DNA of 64,000 bases, taken from NCBI GenBank assembly GCA_019694165.1, contig JAIBCL010000003.1, positions 372,001 through 436,000 of the forward strand, read 5' to 3'. The notes beneath the pieces were generated by a model, which saw nothing but the letters and a program-made list of their open reading frames with translations, was not told where the DNA came from and did no database searches. Each line of letters begins with the position of its first letter. Within the stretch, counting starts at the first letter, position 1. Shown here one piece after another: positions 38,842-47,541 of this stretch. The translations under genes and the position numbers were made by a program. This DNA comes from Verrucomicrobiaceae bacterium. Its GTDB lineage: Bacteria > Verrucomicrobiota > Verrucomicrobiia > Verrucomicrobiales > Verrucomicrobiaceae.

Positions 38842-38969
38842 GATGGATGTTGCAACGTGGTGGCGAGGCACACCTTGCGAGGCTCGCATCAGTCGCGCCG
38901 GTCAGAAGGGCGGATTGACAAGCGAGCCTGTGGAAGGGCGAGGGATGGAAGGTGGTGTGAGAACAGAGG

Positions 38970-39821
38970 TCACTTCGATGTGCCTCCGGTGGGAGCGATC
39001 TCACTGAAGAACTTCCAAAGCTCCAGCGTGGGTGGATCGTCCGCGCCGCCGAGGTCGGTGCTGATGCTGCCGTGCGTTTTGTTTTCTCCTGCCACGACAC
39101 GCGCCGCGACTCCGGCATCCTTCAACTTGTCCGCGAACCAGTGTGACTGGGCTTTCGTGTCCTCGCGTGAAGCAACGTGCAAGATGAGGAAAGGCGGAAT
39201 GCCCTTGCCCTTCGCGATGTGATACACGGGCGAGAACTCGCGATGTTCCGCCTCCGTCTCGCCGAAGATGGCCGTATAGGTCGCGGGCGGGACACTGCCG
39301 CCTTCCTTGAGCCGCTTCGGCAGATCATAGGCGGACACATCGATCGGCACGCAGCCTCGGAGGCAGCTCATCGGCACGCCCGCAGCCTTCAGGTAGCCGT
39401 CGTCAGTGCAAATCAACGCCGCGAGATGTGCCCCCGCCGAGTGGCCCATGACGATGATTTGATTCGGATCACCCTGATGCTCCGCGATGTGCTCGTGCGT
39501 CCAGCGGAGGCCGTTCGCGATGTCACCCATCATTGTTTTCAAAGTTACGTCGGGGATGAAACGGTAATTGACCGACACCAGCACGAAGCCCTTGTCCACG
39601 AACGCCTGCGGCTTCTGTTGCAGACCCGCCTTGTCCCCCTTCTTCCATCCGCCGCCGTGTATCCACACGATGACCGGATGTTTCCCGCCAGTGGCCGGTG
39701 AATACACGTCGAGCGACTGCAGCTTGTCCTTTGCCTCGGTGTAGAACACATCACGCGTTGCCACGGGTTCAGCAGCGTAGGTGGAAACGACAAGAAGGAT
39801 GGCGGGGATGAAGGGGCGCAT
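38970..39821 (-). CDS. Secreted alpha/beta hydrolase, HSL/carboxylesterase type
   Basis: The 283-residue product has a short signal peptide (MRPFIPAILLVVSTYA) and the hormone-sensitive-lipase signature: IVWIHGGGWKKGD for the oxyanion hole, SVNYRF, nucleophile elbow VMGHSAGAHLAALI, and late residues for the acid and histidine (THGSISTDLG). It should cleave acyl or aryl esters, such as acetyl or feruloyl groups on polysaccharides. It is the first gene before the sulfatase operon, 128 bp upstream, on the same strand, and divergent from tamB. It may have its own promoter in the 172 bp before 39994. Confidence 0.9.
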   Translation of the reverse strand: MRPFIPAILLVVSTYAAEPVATRDVFYTEAKDKLQSLDVYSPATGGKHPVIVWIHGGGWKKGDKAGLQQKPQAFVDKGFVLVSVNYRFIPDVTLKTMMGDIANGLRWTHEHIAEHQGDPNQIIVMGHSAGAHLAALICTDDGYLKAAGVPMSCLRGCVPIDVSAYDLPKRLKEGGSVPPATYTAIFGETEAEHREFSPVYHIAKGKGIPPFLILHVASREDTKAQSHWFADKLKDAGVAARVVAGENKTHGSISTDLGGADDPPTLELWKFFSEIAPTGGTSK

Positions 39822-39993
39822 GGGTCTCGGTAACGCGACAAACCGGGAGAACTCTCAGCGCTTGGCATTGGACGGGAGGCTGGCGAACGTTCGTTGCTTT
39901 GCCGAAACACTCGGAACGATGTCATTGCACTGAGCACATGCGTGCGTGGTTTGTCAGATTGCACTCGCGTCATTCCATAGCATCTAATCCCGA

Positions 39994-42900
39994 GTGAGTT
40001 CACCGCAGCCAGCCAAGCCCCCGCGTCGTCTTTGGAGATGGTTCAAGCGGCTGCTGCTTCTCGGGTTTCCGTTGCTCGTGGTGCTGGTGGTTTTTCACCG
40101 GCCCATCTTGCTCGCGCTCATCCAGTGGGCGGGGCCGAAGGGAGCGGCGACGCAGAAGCTGCCGCTCGAGTGGCAGGTGGGCGGCTCGCTTTGGAAGGAT
40201 TTTGAAATCAACAAGCTCAAGACCGGCGGCGGCGTGACGCATTGGCTGCCGCGCGCGACGATTGGCCGCCTCAGCGTGGCATATGACACGGACGCGCTGA
40301 TTCACTCGAAGTTCGAGCACGCGGTGAAGTCCGTGACGCTGCACGACACGGACGTGGAACTCGATCTCCGCAAACTGCCGAAGTCGGAGCCGGTGCCGGA
40401 AAAAAAGGCCGCGCCGCCTTCTGACAAGCCGCCGCCGCTGGTGTGGCCGGAGGTGATCGACCTGAAGGGTATCAATGCGACCGTCACGCTCGCGGAGGGG
40501 AAGCGCATCGTCGTGCGCGGCTTCTCGCTGCGCATCGGCGCGGGAATGCCGGGCATCTTCGAGTGCAAGGAATTCCGCATGGAGCCGGACGGACTGACCC
40601 TCGGGCCGTTGAATGCCGGCGTCGCATGGGAGCCGCGCAAGATCACGATCACAAATTTGTCGCTGCCTCAGAATGTCGTGCTGGAGAAGTTCGTGGCCGA
40701 TCTCGCGGGCTACGATCAAGGAAAAGTGCTCGCGCAATTCGCGGCGCATCTCGGCGCGGCGAAGTTCACTGTGGGTGCGGATGTGTCCGGACTCTTCAAA
40801 GGGCCGATGCATGTGAAGGCCGACGTGAAAGGCAGCGACCTGCGCGCGGCGGAATTGCAGACGCTCGGCTTGCCGAAGAGTGTCGAGTTTGAGAAAGGCG
40901 GTGTCGATCTTCATGTGGAAGGCGATCCGCTTGCGCCGCAAAAACTGACGATGGATGCGAACTTCAGCGTGTCGTCCATTCGCACGGCAGGCGCGACGGT
41001 CGATGAAGTGAACGGCGCGCTCGCCTTGCATGACGGTCACGCTGAAGTGAAGAGCCTCCAGGTCACGCGAGCTGGCAACAAGATCGACGCCACCGCCAAG
41101 GCCGATTTGCCAGTTGAAATTAAAGAGTGGGAGAAGACGAAGTGGACCGCGAGCACAAAGGCCACGCTGTCCGACGCGGGTCGCTTCCTCGACAATCCGC
41201 CGCCGCTGAAAGGCCGGCTCGCGCTCTCTGCCAAAGCCGAAGGCATGGGTGCAACACCGACGAGTGTGAGCGGTGAGCTGAACGGCGATGCACTGGAATT
41301 TCAGGAATACAGGCTGCCGAAGCTGCGCACGACCTTTGGCATCGATGGCAAGCAGGCGCGTCTGGACATTCCTTCGCTCGAACTTGGCGCGGGCAACACG
41401 GTGTCTCTCACCGCCGCGCTCGAGATGAACGATGCGATGCCGGTGGATGCGAAGTGGAGCGTGCGTGTCGCTGATGCGGCGGCGTTGTTTGCCGCGACGG
41501 GCCTGACACCGCCGCCGGCGCCGGTCAAAGGTGCGATTGAGACACAAGGCACGGCAAAGTTCACGGTGAAGGATCTCACTGCGCAGGACTTCACGAAACT
41601 GCTGGCAGATGTGAGCGTGTCGTCGCGCGATCTCGCGTATGGCAGCAAGGCCGGCGTGAAGCAGATCGATCTCAAGGCACACGTCGAGAACGGCAAGGCC
41701 GTGCTGCCGTCGTGCGTGGTGCAGTTTGACGCGGAAAACAAAGTCGATCTCGGCGGCGACATGGTGTTGCAGAAGCCCTTTGCCTTCACCGCGCGCGGTG
41801 ACGTGGCGCTGCCAAAGCTCACGGCGCTGGAGCCGTTGATCGGTCCGGTGCTGAAGAGCGGCACGGTGTTCAGCAAACTCGACGCGCGCGGCCAGCTTCA
41901 GCCGTGGCAATGCAGCGGCAGCGCGAATTTGACCGCGAGCGATGTACGCACCGACAAGATGCCGGACGCGGCGAACGCGTTGCTCGAAGCAAAGTTTGAG
42001 GGCACGCGGGCCGATCTCGCGAAGCTGGAGGCCACGCTCGGCCCATGGAAGCTCGGCGCGAAGGGCGTGGTGGATGACAAGCATGCCGATCTCAGCGAGA
42101 TGCATCTGTGGCAAAAGGACACGCAACTCCTTGATGGTCACGCGCAGGTGCCTTTCGATCTGATGCAGCCCGGCACGGCGAAGATGGACGTGGCGATCCG
42201 CGCGAAGGATTTGAAATTGCACGAGGTGCTCGCATCGGCCGGCATCACTGGCGTGCCAGCCGCTGTTTTGAATGCCGACATCGCGCTCGGCGGACGGCTC
42301 GACTCGGCGAGTGGCGGCGTGAAGGTGAACGTGCGTGACGTGAAGGTGCCGAATGCTCCGAAAGCCTTTCAGGCGGCATCGCTTGATCTCGATGTGACGC
42401 TGGCCGACAAACAGGTGAAATCGCTGGTGAAGGTGTCGCAACCGCCGCTGCAGCCGCTCACGGTCGAAGGCGAGCTGCCGCTCGACATCGCTGCGATGAT
42501 GAAGGAGCCGAAGTCGCTGAATGACGCGCCGATCAAGGTCAGCGCGAAGCTGCCGGAGAGTGATCTCGGCTTTCTGCGCGACTACGCGCCGGAGATGATT
42601 CAGAGCCTGCCGGCGAAGTTGAAACTCGACGCGAGCGTGAGCGGCAAGTTGAGCGCGCCGGTGATCAATGGCGCCCTCGATGTAGATGCAAAAGAAGTCG
42701 GCTGGGCGAAGCCAGACATGCCTTCCGTGCGCGACGTAAAGGTGCGCATCCGCGCGAACGAGAAGAAGGTGAACATCGAAGACGTGTCCGCAACGCTCGC
42801 AGGCGGCAAGGTGAAGCTCGGCGGCGCGGTGGACATCAGCGACGTGAAGCAGCCGGGGCTCGATTTGAAGATCGAAGCACGCGAGGCGCTCGCGTTTCGT

Positions 42901-43797
42901 GATCCGACGATGTCCGCGCGCGCGAACGCGGACATCACGTGCAAGGGCACGCTAGCGGCGGCGAAGGTCGCGGGGCTGGTGGAGGTCGTGCGCGGTCGTG
43001 TGTTCAAGGAGATCGACCTCATGCCCGCGCTAAAGCTCCCCGCCGACGTGCCGCCCGTGCCGCCGAACACGAAGCGCAGTGACGACAAGCTCACGCTGCC
43101 GCCGGTGCTGAAGGACTGGACGTTCGATCTGAAGGTGAAGACGCGCGATCCCGTGCTCGTTTCCGGGAATCTCGTGAACGCGGCCATCTCCACCGACATC
43201 AGCTTCGCCGGCAGCGGCGCCGCGCCGTTGCTGAATGGCGGCGTGAACGTGGACCGCATGTTGCTGCGGTTGCCGTTCAGCATCGTGAAGATCACGAAGG
43301 GCGTGGTCACGCTGAACCCCGAGAAGCCCTTCAATCCGAAGCTCGACGTGCGCGGCGAGTCGCGCATTGGGCCGAATGACATCGTCTTTTATGTGTATGG
43401 CGACGCCGCGCAGCCGAAGACGCGCTTCACTTCCACGCCACCGATGAGCGAGCCGGACATCATCACGCTCCTCGCCACCGGCACCACGATCAGCGGCTCG
43501 GCCAGCGAACTGGCGACGGAAGCGGCCACGCGCGCGGCGTTTCTTTTTCTCGCCGAGCAGTATCGGAAGACGTTTCACAAAAAGAAAGTCGTGCGCGATG
43601 AGCCGCCGAAGCTGAACATGACCTTCAACCCATCGGGATCGGATCGCGGCAACGACAGCGTGCAGGCCACCTACGATCTCACGGAGAAGTGGCGCATCAT
43701 CGGCCGCTTCACGCAGTCCGGGCGCATGAGGGCTGCACTCGGATATCTGCTGCGTTTTGGAAAAGCCGCGCAGGCGACGGAGGAGGTGGGGAGATGA
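39994..43797 (+). CDS. TamB/DUF490-like translocation and assembly module protein
   Basis: The 1267-residue protein starts at GTG 39994 and has one N-terminal membrane anchor (LLLLGFPLLVVLVVF) followed by over 1100 residues of repetitive beta-strand segments of AsmA/TamB type (repeated DLKA, VDLGGDM and FALTARGDVALPKL-like strands). The C-terminus is the conserved DUF490 region, with DVRGESRIGPNDIVFYVYGDA, PPMSEPDIITLLATGTTISGS and a terminal beta-strand motif. TamB-type proteins span the periplasm and move lipids or help insert outer-membrane proteins. The next gene encodes an Omp85-type partner, as in tamAB operons elsewhere. Confidence 0.88.
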   Translation: MSSPQPAKPPRRLWRWFKRLLLLGFPLLVVLVVFHRPILLALIQWAGPKGAATQKLPLEWQVGGSLWKDFEINKLKTGGGVTHWLPRATIGRLSVAYDTDALIHSKFEHAVKSVTLHDTDVELDLRKLPKSEPVPEKKAAPPSDKPPPLVWPEVIDLKGINATVTLAEGKRIVVRGFSLRIGAGMPGIFECKEFRMEPDGLTLGPLNAGVAWEPRKITITNLSLPQNVVLEKFVADLAGYDQGKVLAQFAAHLGAAKFTVGADVSGLFKGPMHVKADVKGSDLRAAELQTLGLPKSVEFEKGGVDLHVEGDPLAPQKLTMDANFSVSSIRTAGATVDEVNGALALHDGHAEVKSLQVTRAGNKIDATAKADLPVEIKEWEKTKWTASTKATLSDAGRFLDNPPPLKGRLALSAKAEGMGATPTSVSGELNGDALEFQEYRLPKLRTTFGIDGKQARLDIPSLELGAGNTVSLTAALEMNDAMPVDAKWSVRVADAAALFAATGLTPPPAPVKGAIETQGTAKFTVKDLTAQDFTKLLADVSVSSRDLAYGSKAGVKQIDLKAHVENGKAVLPSCVVQFDAENKVDLGGDMVLQKPFAFTARGDVALPKLTALEPLIGPVLKSGTVFSKLDARGQLQPWQCSGSANLTASDVRTDKMPDAANALLEAKFEGTRADLAKLEATLGPWKLGAKGVVDDKHADLSEMHLWQKDTQLLDGHAQVPFDLMQPGTAKMDVAIRAKDLKLHEVLASAGITGVPAAVLNADIALGGRLDSASGGVKVNVRDVKVPNAPKAFQAASLDLDVTLADKQVKSLVKVSQPPLQPLTVEGELPLDIAAMMKEPKSLNDAPIKVSAKLPESDLGFLRDYAPEMIQSLPAKLKLDASVSGKLSAPVINGALDVDAKEVGWAKPDMPSVRDVKVRIRANEKKVNIEDVSATLAGGKVKLGGAVDISDVKQPGLDLKIEAREALAFRDPTMSARANADITCKGTLAAAKVAGLVEVVRGRVFKEIDLMPALKLPADVPPVPPNTKRSDDKLTLPPVLKDWTFDLKVKTRDPVLVSGNLVNAAISTDISFAGSGAAPLLNGGVNVDRMLLRLPFSIVKITKGVVTLNPEKPFNPKLDVRGESRIGPNDIVFYVYGDAAQPKTRFTSTPPMSEPDIITLLATGTTISGSASELATEAATRAAFLFLAEQYRKTFHKKKVVRDEPPKLNMTFNPSGSDRGNDSVQATYDLTEKWRIIGRFTQSGRMRAALGYLLRFGKAAQATEEVGR

Positions 43798-43840
43798 GGG
43801 CGGGCGCGGACAGATGTTTGGGCAAGGTGAGAGAGGGGTC

Positions 43841-44108
43841 AGTGCTCAGTACTCAGTGGGATGATGCCCGGAATTTGAGGACGACAGAGCGAAGGGCGAA
43901 CTTCCCCCTCACCCCAGCCCTCTCCCAATGGGAGAGGGAGCAGGACGAGCTGCCGCTCGGATTTGCAACGGATGGTTTCTCCCTGGCGGGGCAGCGCCAT
44001 CGTCTCCCTCTCCCACGGGGAGAGGGCTGGGGTGAGGGGGACGATGTTCGGCAGCCCAAGCAACTCACGAATCGATTCCCACTCACTTTACACTGCGCAC
44101 TGAGCACT
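43841..44108. repeat. Nested palindromic repeat between TamB and Omp85 genes
   Basis: Two inverted repeats are nested. The outer arms 43841-43858 and 44091-44108 match in 16 of 18 positions and carry the AGTGCTCAGT type motif. The inner arms 43904-43926 and 44018-44040 are exact reverse complements over 23 bp. Within each inner arm region a smaller hairpin forms from CCCTCTCCC and GGGAGAGGG. CCCTCACCCCAGCCCTCTCCC-type palindromes are known dispersed repeats in many bacteria. The element separates two genes that are otherwise likely to be adjacent. Confidence 0.85.
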
Positions 44109-44111
44109 TTC

Positions 44112-46160
44112 GTGTTTTGCCTCTGCGCATTCTTTTTCCTCCTCCCTGCGCTTTCATACTCCGCACCCGATGCCACCGCCGCACACACCATCACCGAGGG
44201 CCCGCTCACCGTGATCGTCGATGGCGCGGATGAGCCGAATTGGGAGGCCATCAAGCCGATGCTCAAAGATCAGCTCACGCTCTCCGGCAACACTGCGCCG
44301 ACCGAGCCGCTGGCGGATGACCTAGCGTTCTTCACGCGGCAGCATTACGTGCGCGAGGGCTGGCCCGCCGCGGCGGTGAAGTGGGAGATTCAGAAGGACG
44401 GCATCCATTTGACCGTCGCGAGCGGCGAGCGCATCCGCGTGGGCGAGATCACATGGAAGGGCGATCTCATCCTGCCGGAGGATGAGCTGAAGAAGTTTCT
44501 CCTGCGCCCCAGCATCGAAAAAGAAGACGCCGACAAGAAGCTGCCGACGTGGGTGGATGCGGACTTGAAAAGCGGCGCGTCGCTCGTCGAGCGACGTCTG
44601 CGCGCCGAAGGCTATCTCAATGCCGAGGCCACGCTGCTGCCCGCGCCCGAGGCGAAGGACAACCGGCGCGATCTCACGATGGAGATCAAGCCGGGGCCGA
44701 GGTTTGTCTTTGGCGACGTGGCGCTGCGCGACGCGCCCGCCGAACTTGAAAAGCTCATGCGCGACCAGATCGAGAAGACGACCGGCAGCCCCTTCAATGA
44801 AGCCAGCGTGCAGGCGCTGCAATCGAAGCTGAAGACCATCGCCTTCGAGCGCGGCTACATTCAGGCGGAGGTGCTCGCGGATTATCAAATGGGCACGAAG
44901 GGCGGCAGCGTGGATGTCACGTTGCGTGTGAAAGCCGGCGGGCGCGCGAAGATTGCGCGCGTGACGCCGCATCCCGGTTTCAGCAAAGGCGCTCAACGCG
45001 TGCTAGCGGCAGATTTCCGCCCGGCCGTCGGCAAATACTTCTCGGCGGAGGAGGTGGACTTCTATTTCCGCCGCGCGCTCGACACGCAGATGTTTGCGCG
45101 GCTCGATGATGATCTCGTCGTGCTTGCGCCTGATGGTGATGGCTCGCAGGTGGAGATGAAACTCAGCGGCGAAGAGACGAAGCCGCACACGCTCGGCTTC
45201 GAGATCGGCTTCGATACCTTCCTCGGTCCACAGGCCGGCGTGACGTACCGGAACACGAACTTCCGCGACTCAGGCAACACGCTCGCCGCCGCGCTGAACT
45301 GGAGCACCGCCGGACCGCTCGGCTTCGTGCAATTCACAAATCCCGCGATCTTCGGCTCGCAGTATTCGTCGAGCGTGAAGCTCGCGGTCGAAAACTTCGG
45401 CCTCTTTGAGTACTCGCGCTACGGCACCAGCCTGAACTTCGAAGTGACGCGGCGCGTGAACCGGGCGTTTTCATACAGCGGCTTTCTCGGCATGTCGGCA
45501 AACACCGTCTCCACCGACATCCTCACGCCGGAGGAACTCGGCCCCGAGGACTACGGTCTCGCATCCGCAGGGCTGAGCACGATGCTCGACTACCGCGACA
45601 GTCCGGTGCTCACGAAAAAGGGCTGGTTCGTCAGCGCGCGCATCGAGTCGAGCCTCGATGTTGCGGGATCGAACGTCTCGTTTTTGCGCAGCGACCTGCG
45701 CGGCGCGTGGTATCGGCCGATCACAAAGAAGTTCCGCTTCGCCACCGGCGCGGCATTGATGTCAATCCAAGGCGCGGCAGCCGAGGATCTGCCGATCGAC
45801 ACGCGTGTCTTCAACGGCGGCCCGAACACCGTGCGCGCCTTCGCCGAGCGCGAACTCGGCCCTGTTACGCCCGGTGGCACGCCGCTCGGCGGCACGAGCG
45901 CGGTGGTCGGCAGCGCGGAGTTCAGCTACGAAGTGTATCCGAATCTCGAGTTCGCCGTGTTCAGCGACATCGGCAGCCTGGGGCGGCAGAACAACGGCTC
46001 GCCCTTCGATTACTCATCCGATTTCCGCTCCGCCGTCGGCGCGGGGCTCCGCTACCACCTGCCATTCGGCCCCATCCGCATCGACTACGGCCACAACGTC
46101 TCGCCGCGCGAAGGCGAGAGCAACGGCGAGCTGCATGTGACGGTGGGGTTTGCGTTTTGA
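44112..46160 (+). CDS. Omp85/TamA-like outer-membrane protein
   Basis: The frame is open back to 43689, but the signal peptide (FCLCAFFFLLPALSYSA) begins only at about 44112, so I choose GTG 44112; ATG 43794, overlapping the tamB stop, is an alternative whose first 100 residues come from the palindromic repeat. The 682-residue protein has POTRA-type domains (GPLTVIVDGADEPNWEAIKPML onward, then RIRVGEITWKGDLILPEDELKKFL, ARVTPHPGFSKGAQ). A beta-barrel follows from about residue 360, ending in the outer-membrane signature LHVTVGFAF with a terminal phenylalanine. It probably works with the upstream TamB-like protein in outer-membrane assembly. Confidence 0.87.
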   Translation: MFCLCAFFFLLPALSYSAPDATAAHTITEGPLTVIVDGADEPNWEAIKPMLKDQLTLSGNTAPTEPLADDLAFFTRQHYVREGWPAAAVKWEIQKDGIHLTVASGERIRVGEITWKGDLILPEDELKKFLLRPSIEKEDADKKLPTWVDADLKSGASLVERRLRAEGYLNAEATLLPAPEAKDNRRDLTMEIKPGPRFVFGDVALRDAPAELEKLMRDQIEKTTGSPFNEASVQALQSKLKTIAFERGYIQAEVLADYQMGTKGGSVDVTLRVKAGGRAKIARVTPHPGFSKGAQRVLAADFRPAVGKYFSAEEVDFYFRRALDTQMFARLDDDLVVLAPDGDGSQVEMKLSGEETKPHTLGFEIGFDTFLGPQAGVTYRNTNFRDSGNTLAAALNWSTAGPLGFVQFTNPAIFGSQYSSSVKLAVENFGLFEYSRYGTSLNFEVTRRVNRAFSYSGFLGMSANTVSTDILTPEELGPEDYGLASAGLSTMLDYRDSPVLTKKGWFVSARIESSLDVAGSNVSFLRSDLRGAWYRPITKKFRFATGAALMSIQGAAAEDLPIDTRVFNGGPNTVRAFAERELGPVTPGGTPLGGTSAVVGSAEFSYEVYPNLEFAVFSDIGSLGRQNNGSPFDYSSDFRSAVGAGLRYHLPFGPIRIDYGHNVSPREGESNGELHVTVGFAF

Positions 46161-46258
46161 TTTTTTGCCGGTCCTCCAAGGCGTTTCGCGGACACACGTC
46201 AGGTCGGATCACCCGCGTGCACGTTCCGTCGATTCGTGAGCATCAAGGCGCTCCGTTT

Positions 46259-47491
46259 TCACTTGGAGCCTGCTGACTTCACGCTTCCCAGCACGCTCAT
46301 CACCTTCACGTTGCCTTCGTTGAACAAATGCACGCCATCGGCGCCGGCGGCATACCAGCGTGCCGCGCGGGACTGGTACTGCTCGAGGGAGAGCGCGGCG
46401 CGGGGCGGCGGCTTCATCTTGCCCGCGGCGATGAGCTTGTCCTCCTCGGAAGTGGTGTCGTGGCCGCTGAGGATGGCCTCCTCGCCAAACAGGATGGCGC
46501 AGCCGGTGCCTTCAGCCTTTTGTACGAAGGGTGCGATGTCGAACTCGTAGCCGCCGAGCGTGTGCTGGGCGATGACGAGGTAGTCGAGCAAGCCTTCCTT
46601 CAGCCAGGTGTCGATATCGCAGCCCCATGTCTTGTATTCCTTCCAATCGACGCGGGCGCCGAGGCCGAGGTGGCGGCCTTTCGCCTGGCCGGCGTCGTCG
46701 AGAATCTTCCGCACGTCGCGCAGGAATCCGGTCATGATGCCGGCGCGGAGCTGCAGCCAGCGCGGGTCATCGGTGGCGAGGTTGCGCGGATCCTGGCCGT
46801 GCCTGGCTTTGAACGCGGTGATCAGCGGCTCCTCGTAGCCGAAGCAGGGCGGATGGCGGAGGAAGTCGAGATCGATGCCGTCGATGTCGCGTCCGGCGGC
46901 CTCGCGCAGGATGCCGAGCTTGAAAGCACGCACCTCGGGGAAGGCATAGGAGAGCTTCGTCTGATCCTCACCCTTCTTCCCACGTACCCGGAACTCGGGA
47001 TGCTGCCACCAGAAGGTGCTGTTGAGCATGCGCGGCAGCGCCTCGCCCATCCAGCTCGCGGGGTAATCGCCATTCATGCGCAGCGATGCGTAGCAGAGGA
47101 CTCCGGCCTCGTGGCACGCGGCGGCGACGACCTGCAGCGTGTCCATGCCTTCGCCGGCCAGCTTGTGCAGTGTCTCGGCCGCCAGTCTGTCGCCGCGGCG
47201 GGGAAACTCGGTGACGCCCGTGCCGATAAGTTCACTCGTCTTGGATGGAAAGTTCACGCGGCTGCCCGCGGCGATGCACCACTCGAACACGGCCACCTGC
47301 GTGCCCCGGAGCCCGAGCATCTGTTTGCGCAAATCCTCCGCCGTCTTGTAGCGGCCGCTGTAGAAGGAACTGAAGCCGTCGTCGTTGATGATGATCAGCT
47401 TCTCGCCGTTGCGCGGCTTTGGCGGTTCGGCGCGGGCCGGCAAAGAAATGGCAAACGCAAGGATGGTAGCGAGGAGGCGGGCGGCGATCAT
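46259..47491 (-). CDS. Secreted glycosyl-hydrolase-like TIM-barrel protein (GHL10/DUF187-like)
   Basis: The 410-residue protein has a signal peptide (MIAARLLATILAFAISLPARA). It reads as a TIM barrel: IIINDDGFSSFYSG at the start, LHKLAGEGMDTLQVVAAACHEAGVLCYASLRMN, GRDIDGIDLDFLRHPP with clustered acids, LGLGARVDWKEYKTWGCDIDTWLKEGLLDYLVI, and AARWYAAGADGVHLFN. The placing of Asp residues at strand ends resembles the glycosyl-hydrolase-like 10 group common in this phylum. A catalytic role on glycans is likely but unproven. It ends convergently with the Omp85-type gene. Confidence 0.7.
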   Translation of the reverse strand: MIAARLLATILAFAISLPARAEPPKPRNGEKLIIINDDGFSSFYSGRYKTAEDLRKQMLGLRGTQVAVFEWCIAAGSRVNFPSKTSELIGTGVTEFPRRGDRLAAETLHKLAGEGMDTLQVVAAACHEAGVLCYASLRMNGDYPASWMGEALPRMLNSTFWWQHPEFRVRGKKGEDQTKLSYAFPEVRAFKLGILREAAGRDIDGIDLDFLRHPPCFGYEEPLITAFKARHGQDPRNLATDDPRWLQLRAGIMTGFLRDVRKILDDAGQAKGRHLGLGARVDWKEYKTWGCDIDTWLKEGLLDYLVIAQHTLGGYEFDIAPFVQKAEGTGCAILFGEEAILSGHDTTSEEDKLIAAGKMKPPPRAALSLEQYQSRAARWYAAGADGVHLFNEGNVKVMSVLGSVKSAGSK

Positions 47492-47541
47492 GTGTGCGGA
47501 CTTTTACGCCCCGAAAGCACCGCTGCTTCCCGGTGATTTGA

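Noticed and set aside
23757-39821. Phage or integrative element
   Set aside because: No integrase, capsid, portal or recombination gene is seen; functions are metabolic or housekeeping.
40000-42441. 813-residue minus-strand frame opposite tamB
   Set aside because: It is an antisense shadow, very rich in Arg, His and Leu, produced by GC-rich codon use on the plus strand.
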